Shown here piece after piece: positions 1 through 6,436 of a stretch of DNA of 9,433 nucleotides. This DNA is from Actinomycetes bacterium. Lineage in GTDB: Bacteria; Actinomycetota; Acidimicrobiia; Spongiisociales; UBA4744. The stretch is from assembly GCA_024641205.1 (NCBI GenBank), contig JAHEDM010000069.1, positions 1 to 9,433 of the forward strand, in the 5' to 3' direction. Each line of letters starts with the position of its first letter. Positions within the stretch are counted from its first letter, which is position 1. The position numbers and the translations under genes are program-made. Under the pieces are notes generated by a model, which saw only the letters and a program-made list of their open reading frames with translations, was not told the origin of the DNA and did no database searches.

Positions 1-1850
1 GTTTCCAGCGCCCCTCCAAACCCCTCTGCTTCGGGTGACCCGAATACTGTCACGGCCAGGACGGCAGCTGCCGTGACCGCGGCGAGCTGGGTCGCGAGCG
101 AGATCGTCAAGACGACGGTTGCCACCAGCTTCCCGACATACGCACCGAAGTTGAACGACCGCAGTGTCGTCAAACGCTCGGCTTGCACGATGGCGCTGCG
201 CCCCAGTGCTGTGAGCTGTTCAAGCCTGAGGTAATCCTCGTTGTCCAGCCCTTCGGTGATGCGGCGCTCGGTCGCAGCTACCACGCGCTTGCGTGCGCTC
301 TTTCCTGCGTCGCGGCGGTAGCGACGGTACTCCTTGGTCAGATCGATGTCGTGGTCGAGGCGCGCCGCCAGCGTGTCATAGAGCAGAGTCGCCCGGATCA
401 GTCGCACCGTGTCGAAACTCATCGGTATCTTGAATCGGCTCGTCACTCGGAAGAAACCGAGCCACAGCTGGGCGGTCGTCCGCTCGTACCATTCTGAGTT
501 CCTACTCCGGTTGGCAAGCAGCGCATCCCAGAAGACTTGCTCTACTGCCTTGATGACCCGGTCGGTGTCGATCGGCGGCAGTGGCTCGAGCAGGGTCAGG
601 GACAGCCGGGCCATCCCCTCGAGGTCCTCGTGCTCCATCAGGTTGTAGATCTCGCGCATGGCGGATCGACGAGATGCCGGCATCGAACCCATTGCTCCGA
701 AGTCGACGAAGACCAACCGGTTGTCACGCTGGATGATGATATTGGCCGGATGCGGGTCGCCGTGGAAGAACACGCTATCCCACAGACCCCAATGACTGAC
801 CCAGATCATCCGCCTGGCAACTTCTGCAGGGTTGATGTTCAACTCTGCCATATGGGCGAGGGCCTCGGTGTCGTTGGTCTCGACGGCAGCGAGCAACTCG
901 AAGAGCCAGACACCCGAGACGAACTCTTCCACGATGACGTTCTCTCCGGAGAGATCCGCGTAGATTTTCGGAGCTGTGAAGTAGGGCCGGCGGGCCTTCC
1001 TGGCCCGCCGCCGGAAGATCTCCTGGAACTTCGCCTCCCGGTAGAAGTCCAACTCTTCCATTAGAGCGGTACGAATCTCCGTCAGGACGTTCTCCGTGAA
1101 GCCGGGCCGCACCAGGGTCAGCCTCTCCGCGGCAGAAGCCAACCAACTCAGCACACGCAGGTCGGCTGCGATCTGACGACCGACGTCGGGACGCTGGACC
1201 TTGACTGCCACCCGCTCCCCCGTGTGCAAAACAGCCTGGTACACGCACGCAATGGACGCTGATCCGATCGGGTTGGGGTCAAATGCTGCGAACGTCTCGC
1301 CCAATGACTTCCCGGTGCTCTTTTCGATTGACGCGATTGCCTGTTGTACAGGGAACGGATCGACCTGATCCAACAGAGAAGTCAGCTCCTCGCAGTATTC
1401 CTGAGGTAGCAGGTCGGCTCGAACCGAGGCCTGCTGGCCGAGCTTGATGAAGGAACCGCCGATCCGGGCGATGGTCTTGCGAAGGCGAATCGCCCGGCTT
1501 CTCGGTGAGTGATTGCCTCGCAGCCGATCCAGCAGGATCCCGCCGAGGAGCAGCGCAAGCCCCCGAAGCCACACCAGGATCCGGCCAAGGGTCATGAGCA
1601 CTCCCGGACGGAACGGAGTTGTCAGACGCAGCCTGCGAGGGGCGATCTGCGAGGCGGTAGTTGCCGTGAAGGGCGCCCGCCGCGGTATTGCAAAGAGCAC
1701 ATCCTCCGCTGCCAGCAAGTCGGGGTCGACGTCGGCAGGCTCGTAGAACGGGGCTGGCCGCTTGCCGTCCTTCGGCTTCGGGCCGGTGCGCTCGCGCCAC
1801 CGGTTCACACCTTCGCGGACCGCGACTTTGATGTCTTGCTGCCGGTTCAA
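1..1850 (-). CDS. UbiB/AarF (ABC1-type) atypical kinase, C-terminus beyond the window
   Basis: At least 616 residues of a UbiB-family protein, an atypical kinase/ATPase family tied to quinone and lipid metabolism. Hallmarks in order: FIKLGQ (134-139, the KxGQ motif), an alanine-rich-loop equivalent GSASIACVYQA (196-206) replacing a P-loop, catalytic Lys217 in VAVKVQRP, EELDFYREA (265-273), HGDPHPAN (363-370, usually HADPHPGN) and DFG (383-385). Before KxGQ is a hydrophobic stretch (about 90-107). At residues 574-603 there is a membrane-helix-like segment, as in the membrane-anchored C-termini of this family. The chosen start is TTG at 1850, which overlaps the previous stop as TTGA and mirrors the other junctions. 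GTG at 1808 is a possible alternative, though its upstream GAAGG is too close. The frame has no stop down to position 1. Identity is very sure, the exact start less so. Substrate unknown; a lipid-related role is inferred from neighbours. Confidence 0.92.
   Translation of the reverse strand, partial: MNRQQDIKVAVREGVNRWRERTGPKPKDGKRPAPFYEPADVDPDLLAAEDVLFAIPRRAPFTATTASQIAPRRLRLTTPFRPGVLMTLGRILVWLRGLALLLGGILLDRLRGNHSPRSRAIRLRKTIARIGGSFIKLGQQASVRADLLPQEYCEELTSLLDQVDPFPVQQAIASIEKSTGKSLGETFAAFDPNPIGSASIACVYQAVLHTGERVAVKVQRPDVGRQIAADLRVLSWLASAAERLTLVRPGFTENVLTEIRTALMEELDFYREAKFQEIFRRRARKARRPYFTAPKIYADLSGENVIVEEFVSGVWLFELLAAVETNDTEALAHMAELNINPAEVARRMIWVSHWGLWDSVFFHGDPHPANIIIQRDNRLVFVDFGAMGSMPASRRSAMREIYNLMEHEDLEGMARLSLTLLEPLPPIDTDRVIKAVEQVFWDALLANRSRNSEWYERTTAQLWLGFFRVTSRFKIPMSFDTVRLIRATLLYDTLAARLDHDIDLTKEYRRYRRDAGKSARKRVVAATERRITEGLDNEDYLRLEQLTALGRSAIVQAERLTTLRSFNFGAYVGKLVATVVLTISLATQLAAVTAAAVLAVTVFGSPEAEGFGGALE
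988..1010. repeat. Perfect GC-rich inverted repeat inside the kinase gene
   Basis: Two 9-base arms (988-996 and 1002-1010) are exact reverse complements, separated by 5 bases (TTCCT on the plus strand). It lies within codons 281-288 of the kinase, in an Arg/Ala-rich stretch (RRRARKARR), so the repeat may simply follow from CGG/GCC codons. There is no T-run after it in the direction of transcription, so it is not a typical intrinsic terminator. Confidence 0.5.
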
Positions 1851-2239
1851 GACTCGTTGAGCATCCTCGCCGAAGCTCGCACGGAGCGACGGGTCATCTG
1901 TCGCGCCAAGCCCGCTCGTGCGAGGTCCAGTGGCAGAGGAGCAAGGCGTTTCGACCCGGCCGCCATGCCGTGCGCGATGTTGGGTACAATTTCGATGATG
2001 GCACCGTCACGTCTGCGTCGGGCGGAGGATCGGCGGGCCTTGTCATAGCGACTAAGCCCTCTCTCGGCCGCACCGACGGTTCGCCGGGCCGCCTTGTATA
2101 GATATCGTTGGGTTTTGTCGGCGTCTTTCATCCGGGGCTTGCGATTCTTCTTGCTGCCAGATTTCTTGGAGCGTTCGAACACGATCGGTTCGGCCAGCAC
2201 CCGGGTACGAGTAGCGTCGGATGTGGTTGGTCCGGCCAT
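1847..2239 (-). CDS. Very basic small protein, 130 residues (possibly DUF6312-like)
   Basis: A hypothetical protein with no catalytic motif, signal peptide or membrane helix. It is extremely rich in Arg and Lys: SKKSGSKKNRKPRMK (24-38), then an apparently helical AARRTVGAAERGLSRYDKARR (50-70), a SARRRRDGA box (72-80), and a C-terminal PLPLDLARAGLARQMTRRSVR stretch (100-120). The SAR(R/K)xRDGA box followed about 20 residues later by APLPLDLARA resembles, from memory, the uncharacterised DUF6312 family. That assignment is tentative. The ATG overlaps the previous stop (TGATG) and its own TGA overlaps the kinase TTG start (TTGA), so it is translationally linked on both sides. The charge could serve binding to acidic phospholipid, nucleic acid or the acidic helix of the preceding small protein. 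It is accepted as a real gene because of its exact fit between its neighbours. Confidence 0.75.
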   Translation of the reverse strand: MAGPTTSDATRTRVLAEPIVFERSKKSGSKKNRKPRMKDADKTQRYLYKAARRTVGAAERGLSRYDKARRSSARRRRDGAIIEIVPNIAHGMAAGSKRLAPLPLDLARAGLARQMTRRSVRASARMLNES

Positions 2240-2532
2240 CAGAACGGCATCTCGATGGTGCGGCGGCGCGGCTTCTTCCGTTTACGCTCGTAGATGACTA
2301 TCACAGGGACGAGGGCGGCCGCGTCGAGTTCGTCGCCGAGTTCATCGACAACCTCGTCCAGGACGTCGAGCACCTCATCGGCCAAGCGGCCCTCGCCTCG
2401 TTTGAGCCGTTTGACGTGCTTGCGTCGAACCTTACCCATATCGACCAGAACGGGGGTGATGACCTCGGGTCCGTCTGCGGGGTTCTCTTTCGCGACGGTC
2501 GCTTCGCCATCGGTGGTTGGTTCGATAGCCAT
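2239..2532 (-). CDS. Small charged protein, 97 residues (possibly DUF6200-like)
   Basis: A hypothetical protein of unknown function, probably cytoplasmic with no signal peptide. The N-terminal ~25 residues are polar and likely disordered. A central segment ITPVLVDMGKVRRKHVKRLK (25-44) joins a beta-like strand to a very basic helix. Residues 49-73 form a strongly acidic, probably amphipathic helix or coiled coil with Leu/Val spacing (LADEVLDVLDEVVDELGDEL). Residues 74-81 are a short hydrophobic strand (LVPVIVIY), and the tail is basic (ERKRKKPRRR). The VLVDxGKxxRKxxKxLxRGEG pattern reminds me of the uncharacterised DUF6200 family, but this is from memory and not verified. A strong ribosome binding site precedes the ATG, and its stop overlaps the next ATG (TGATG). 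Alternating charge suggests that it binds a partner such as the following very basic protein, a membrane surface or a nucleic acid. No enzymatic motif is visible. Confidence 0.8.
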   Translation of the reverse strand: MAIEPTTDGEATVAKENPADGPEVITPVLVDMGKVRRKHVKRLKRGEGRLADEVLDVLDEVVDELGDELDAAALVPVIVIYERKRKKPRRRTIEMPF

Positions 2533-2540
2533 TGGTCTGA

Positions 2541-2546
2541 CTCCTT
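2541..2546 (-). promoter_or_regulatory. Ribosome binding site for the 97-residue protein gene
   Basis: Read on the minus strand this is AAGGAG, 8 bases before the ATG at 2532. It is the clearest Shine-Dalgarno sequence in the window. Most other starts here rely on overlap with the previous stop codon. It lies in the only intergenic gap (38 bp) and marks an independent translational entry into the downstream gene block. Confidence 0.85.
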
Positions 2547-2570
2547 GTCGATGGGGTCACAGTATGCAGC

Positions 2571-4976
2571 CTACTCATAGGCGATTGCGTCTCTGACGCT
2601 CAGTCGCGAGGCATTACGGGCCGGCATCCAGCTGGATACGACTGCCAGAAGGAAGGCCATGCCGAACCATAACACCACGCCGAACGGGGCGAAGTGGAAG
2701 TCGAGAGGAACCTTGATGAAGCTCACACCGACGGCCCGCCCCATCATCCAGCCGAGGGGGATGGCCACAATCGAACCAAGCAGCCAGCTGAGCGCAGCCA
2801 CCGTCAGGCCCTCGACGAGCACGATCGACAGCACGCTGCGCCCGGTGGCGCCGACCGCGCGAAGCACCCCGAATTCGGTGGTTCGTTCGAGCACGTTCAA
2901 GCTCATGGTTCCCAGTAGGCCAAGACCGCCGACCAGGCCGAACAGCCCTGCCATCGCAGACAGCAGAATGAGGATGGGGGTGGTCAGGCGCTCCACCTGC
3001 TCTCGCATCCGGGATCGAGTCTCGACAGCTCGCACCCCCACGCCTGAAGAACCGAGGTCGGCGTCCAGCGCGTCGGCGAGATCAGTCTGTGCCTCTGCAT
3101 CGTCTGGCATACCAGAAACTACCAGCCGGTTCACCGGCTCCGTGGAACCGACTGCAGCAGCTATGGCCCCGTAGGGAACGTAGGCGATCGGTGCAGATGG
3201 GCGCGGCTCGCCCGGCGCTACCAGCTGGGTTGTACTGATTCCGACGACCTGCCAGGCCACGTCGACCCCCAGGAGGCGCAGAATGACCTGATCCCCGACT
3301 GAGATCCCCGGCTCATTGGCGGCGACGTCGACGTTGATCACCACCGTCCTGTCATCGTCTGGTCCCAGCCAGCGACCCTCCCGGAGGGTCGGATCGATGA
3401 AGAGGCTGTCCGGAGGAATACCGAACACCGTCGTCTCCTCACCTGCCGCTTGCCCATTGGCCCGTACCACCGATGAAGGGGCGACCAGCCAACCTTCAAC
3501 TTCCTTGACCCCGTCGGTTGTTGCGACGATCTCCTCCAGATCCGCGAACGGTGCCATCTGCTGGAGGTCGATCGTCACGTCCTGCTGCCAGTACGCAGCG
3601 ATGGACTCCACGGTTGCCAGCAGCGAGCTGCGAAGGGTCAGAACCGTGACGAGAATCGCGCCACCGAGCGATAATGCTATGACAGTGAGAGTGAGCCGCA
3701 GTTTGCGTCGGAAAGTGTTGCGTGCGGCGTAGCGCAGAGATCCGGGGAGCCATTGCAGGCGGGCCAGACCGCGGTCTATTCGTCCGGGACCGAATCCACC
3801 GGTTGGGTCCTTCCCGCGAATCGCCTCCGCGACGGTCGCTCGGGTGCCCGAAAGGATCGGAGCAAGGGCCGCTGCTATGGGCACACCCAGCCCGATCGAT
3901 AACTCCGTCAGCCATACCCAAGGGGGCGCGCCGAATCTGTGGATGTCGATGTTGAGCAACGTCGCCAGCTGACCGGCAAGCAGCCGCGCCGCCAGCGCAC
4001 CGACGGGTACCGCAACGATCAGCGCGATGAGGCTGAAGGCCACAACCGTGGACAGGTAGATGGTCAGTACGGCGCGCCTGGTCGCTCCAACGGCCTTCAT
4101 TACGCCAATCTGTGGCCCCTGGCGCGCCAGCATTGCGGAGACCGTGTTGAACACCAGAAAACCCGATAGCACGAGCGACAGAACACCCAGCGTGCCGAGG
4201 ATCAGCAGCAGCGAGGAGATGACGTTGTCGAGCACGTGCTTACTCGGTGTCGGGATTCTCGTGCCGAGCCGCTTGAACCCGTTGTGGGTGAGGGTCTCCG
4301 CTACCAGTTCTGCCACCTCGCCGACATGGTTCAGATCCGTCCTATCGCCCTTCACCGTGAACGAAATCTCGTTGAACCCTCCCGGGAGCCCGAGCTGTTG
4401 CCACGTAGCTGTGCTCGTGTAGGCGAAGATGGCCTGGTCGACGAGCCTGCCGGAGACGATGGTCAGGTCGTAGACCGTTGTGGATACGCCCATTTCGTGG
4501 GTCGAGCCTCCGGGGTCGATGATGGTGGCGGTATCGCCAATTTCGAGCGCGGCAGCATCGATAGTTGACCGCTCGAGCGCGATGCTGCCTAGCGGTGGCG
4601 GCCAGCTACCGAAGTCGGGACGGAGTCGGTCGACGGTGCGGTCAGCAAGGTCGTTGACCACGACCAGCCGCAGCGGGCGCAGATCATCACCGACTCTGAT
4701 GCGACCGAAAGTGACGAGTGCGCCCTGTGCGTCGGCGACATCTGCTCGCGCGGCAACGGCCATTACCGCAGCATCGGTTGCGCCTTCTGTGAGAATCGTG
4801 GCACTGGATGGGTTGATCGCGACCAGCTCCTCCGCCAGGTTCGTTGTGAAGATCGCCCGGGCTCGCAACGTTGTACTGAGGCCGATGAGGCCTACGGCGA
4901 TCGCCGCGATCACCAGGATGGTCCGGGCCGGGTTGCCCAGCAGATCGCGTGCTACCTTGCGGAACCGGACGCTCAT
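2571..4976 (-). CDS. Double-FtsX ABC transporter permease (MacB/LolC-like, type VII)
   Basis: An 801-residue membrane protein built as two FtsX repeats in one chain, so it probably supplies both transmembrane halves for a dimer of the ATPase encoded just upstream. Predicted membrane segments are about 17-36, 252-282, 303-334, 354-376, 428-452, 667-695, 714-746 and 763-785. Large extracytoplasmic domains lie between the first and second (about 40-250) and between the fifth and sixth (about 455-665). Each repeat carries the FtsX-family coupling motif after its second helix: QIGVMKAVGATRR (289-301) and EFGVLRAVGATGRS (701-714). This architecture belongs to mechanotransmission transporters such as LolCDE and MacB, which extract lipids or lipoproteins or drive export without a conventional channel. 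Next to ACP-dependent acylation genes, a lipid product is the most natural cargo (inference). ATGA overlap with the ATPase, TAG stop. No membrane-fusion or outer-membrane partner is in the window. Confidence 0.94.
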   Translation of the reverse strand: MSVRFRKVARDLLGNPARTILVIAAIAVGLIGLSTTLRARAIFTTNLAEELVAINPSSATILTEGATDAAVMAVAARADVADAQGALVTFGRIRVGDDLRPLRLVVVNDLADRTVDRLRPDFGSWPPPLGSIALERSTIDAAALEIGDTATIIDPGGSTHEMGVSTTVYDLTIVSGRLVDQAIFAYTSTATWQQLGLPGGFNEISFTVKGDRTDLNHVGEVAELVAETLTHNGFKRLGTRIPTPSKHVLDNVISSLLLILGTLGVLSLVLSGFLVFNTVSAMLARQGPQIGVMKAVGATRRAVLTIYLSTVVAFSLIALIVAVPVGALAARLLAGQLATLLNIDIHRFGAPPWVWLTELSIGLGVPIAAALAPILSGTRATVAEAIRGKDPTGGFGPGRIDRGLARLQWLPGSLRYAARNTFRRKLRLTLTVIALSLGGAILVTVLTLRSSLLATVESIAAYWQQDVTIDLQQMAPFADLEEIVATTDGVKEVEGWLVAPSSVVRANGQAAGEETTVFGIPPDSLFIDPTLREGRWLGPDDDRTVVINVDVAANEPGISVGDQVILRLLGVDVAWQVVGISTTQLVAPGEPRPSAPIAYVPYGAIAAAVGSTEPVNRLVVSGMPDDAEAQTDLADALDADLGSSGVGVRAVETRSRMREQVERLTTPILILLSAMAGLFGLVGGLGLLGTMSLNVLERTTEFGVLRAVGATGRSVLSIVLVEGLTVAALSWLLGSIVAIPLGWMMGRAVGVSFIKVPLDFHFAPFGVVLWFGMAFLLAVVSSWMPARNASRLSVRDAIAYE

Positions 4977-6436
4977 CCCCCGCCGGCCTCGGCGAGCAGA
5001 AGTGCTATGTGATCGTCGGCCAGGCGAGCATTCTTGGCGATATCGCGATGGACGGCGGAGGGGATAGTCACGATCGTGGTGCCGGCCGGTTCATCATGGG
5101 CAGCACGGAGGGTGGCCACGCTCCGGCCGTTGAGGCTCAGACCTGCCGAACCGAAGTGACGCCCTTTTCCATATCGGTAGGCAATCTCCTCTCCTTCACC
5201 GGCCATCACTTCGACCGCTCCTTGCAAGATGACGCAGAAGCGGTTCGCTTCGTTGCCTTGCTGCAGGATCGTCTGGCCCGGTTCGAAAGTCAGCCGTTCC
5301 ATCCGGTCCGCGAAATCGGCGAAGCGAGCCTCCGTCAACACCGGCACGACTCGGCGCACTGTTTCGGCGGTTATCCGTTGGCGCATGACCCGAGCGATAG
5401 CGTCGTGCGCCAATGCGTTATCGGCGACCAAGCGGCGGAAGATGTCGGCATCGAGGGACACGAATGAGGCATCACCGTCGGCAGTCACTCGAACCGTTGA
5501 GTTCCTCTCCTTCTCCTGCAGCAGACCCATCTCGCCGAAGAACTGGCCCGGTTCGAGGACAGCCACGAGTTCTTCTGGGCCGCCGCCCTTGCTCCGGAGG
5601 ACTTCCACCGAGCCGCGCACGACGATATAGAACCGGTCGGCCGCTTCCCCCTGAGCGAAAACGGTAGCGCCGGCCCCCAGGACCTGGGGCTCCAGTCTGG
5701 CGGTTACCTCGGCAAGGTCGCGCTCGGAGATTCCCGTCAACGCCGAACGAACGTATGACTCGACGACCTCTCCGTCGAGAATCATGACCACCCGCGACGC
5801 CCGACTGGCGAGATCGGTGTCGTGTGTGACCATGAGAATCGTCTTACCTTGGTCAACGAGTTCCTCGAACAGTTGGAAGATCGTCTCGGCAGTACGCGAG
5901 TCGAGGCTACCGGTCGGCTCGTCGGCAACTATCAGGGCGGGATTATTGGCCAGGGCTCGGGCGATCGCCACTCGCTGCTGCTGGCCACCAGAGACAGCGG
6001 AAGGCAGTTTGTTCGCGTGCTGGTCCATCCCCACTCGCTCGAGCAGCGCGAGTGCACGATCGCGGCGCACACGGTTGGATCCACGGTGGGCGAACTCCAT
6101 GGGCAACACGACATTCTCAAGCAGGGTCAGAGTGGGCAGCAGCTGAAAAGACTGAAATATGACGCCCAGGTTGGTCCCTCTCCAGAGTGCCATTGCGTTC
6201 TCATCGAGAGTGTGCACCGCCGTCCCGGCGACGTGCACCTCTCCACTGGTTGCGCGGTCGATACCCGCGATCGCATTGATCAGTGTTGATTTACCACTGC
6301 CCGACTTCCCTATCACGGCCACAAACTCCCCAGCGTCGACTTGAAGGTCGACGCTCCGCAGGGCCAGGAAGGGTCCGGCAGGGGTCTGGTAGGCCTTGAC
6401 CAAATCGCGCAGGTCTACCAGCGGGACGTTTGTCAT
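4973..6436 (-). CDS. MacB/LolD-type ABC ATPase fused to two cyclic-nucleotide-binding-like domains
   Basis: A 487-residue protein, about twice the usual 220-250 residues of MacB/LolD ATPases. Residues 1-225 form a complete nucleotide-binding domain: Walker A GKSGSGKST (43-51), Q-loop Gln95 in FQSFQLL, signature VSGGQQQR (148-155, Val in place of the common Leu), Walker B ALIVADEP (167-174), D-loop SLD (177-179) and H-loop His205. Residues about 245-360 resemble a cNMP-binding domain with a phosphate-cassette-like FFGEMGLL (299-306) plus Arg311, so the key Glu302 and Arg are present. Residues about 365-475 form a second copy, but its equivalent HFGSAGL (428-433) has Ser430 in place of the Glu, so ligand binding there is doubtful. 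The protein should sit on the cytoplasmic face bound to the permease that follows. The fused domains suggest ATPase activity gated by a ligand or by conformation. ATGA overlaps occur at both ends. ATPase identity is very sure and the sensor function is inferred. Confidence 0.94.
   Translation of the reverse strand: MTNVPLVDLRDLVKAYQTPAGPFLALRSVDLQVDAGEFVAVIGKSGSGKSTLINAIAGIDRATSGEVHVAGTAVHTLDENAMALWRGTNLGVIFQSFQLLPTLTLLENVVLPMEFAHRGSNRVRRDRALALLERVGMDQHANKLPSAVSGGQQQRVAIARALANNPALIVADEPTGSLDSRTAETIFQLFEELVDQGKTILMVTHDTDLASRASRVVMILDGEVVESYVRSALTGISERDLAEVTARLEPQVLGAGATVFAQGEAADRFYIVVRGSVEVLRSKGGGPEELVAVLEPGQFFGEMGLLQEKERNSTVRVTADGDASFVSLDADIFRRLVADNALAHDAIARVMRQRITAETVRRVVPVLTEARFADFADRMERLTFEPGQTILQQGNEANRFCVILQGAVEVMAGEGEEIAYRYGKGRHFGSAGLSLNGRSVATLRAAHDEPAGTTIVTIPSAVHRDIAKNARLADDHIALLLAEAGGG

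Noticed and set aside
537..1064. Plus-strand open frame of 175 codons
   Set aside because: Antisense to the conserved kinase core, with no motif of its own.
775..1248. Minus-strand open frame of 157 codons
   Set aside because: An out-of-frame shadow of the same kinase, with low-complexity Arg/Gly-rich composition.
1279..1800. Minus-strand open frame of 173 codons
   Set aside because: It overlaps the UbiB-like kinase in another frame. The kinase frame holds KLGQ, VAVK, HGDPHPAN and DFG, while this one has no recognisable motif and a proline/arginine-rich shadow composition.
2533..2570. Possible internal promoter or terminator in the only intergenic gap
   Set aside because: The minus strand holds a CATACT that could pass as a -10 box, but no -35 partner was found. 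No hairpin with a T-run is present either. Only the ribosome binding site is supported.
4480..5067. Plus-strand open frame of 195 codons
   Set aside because: Antisense to the permease and the ATPase end. Ser/Arg-rich shadow composition.
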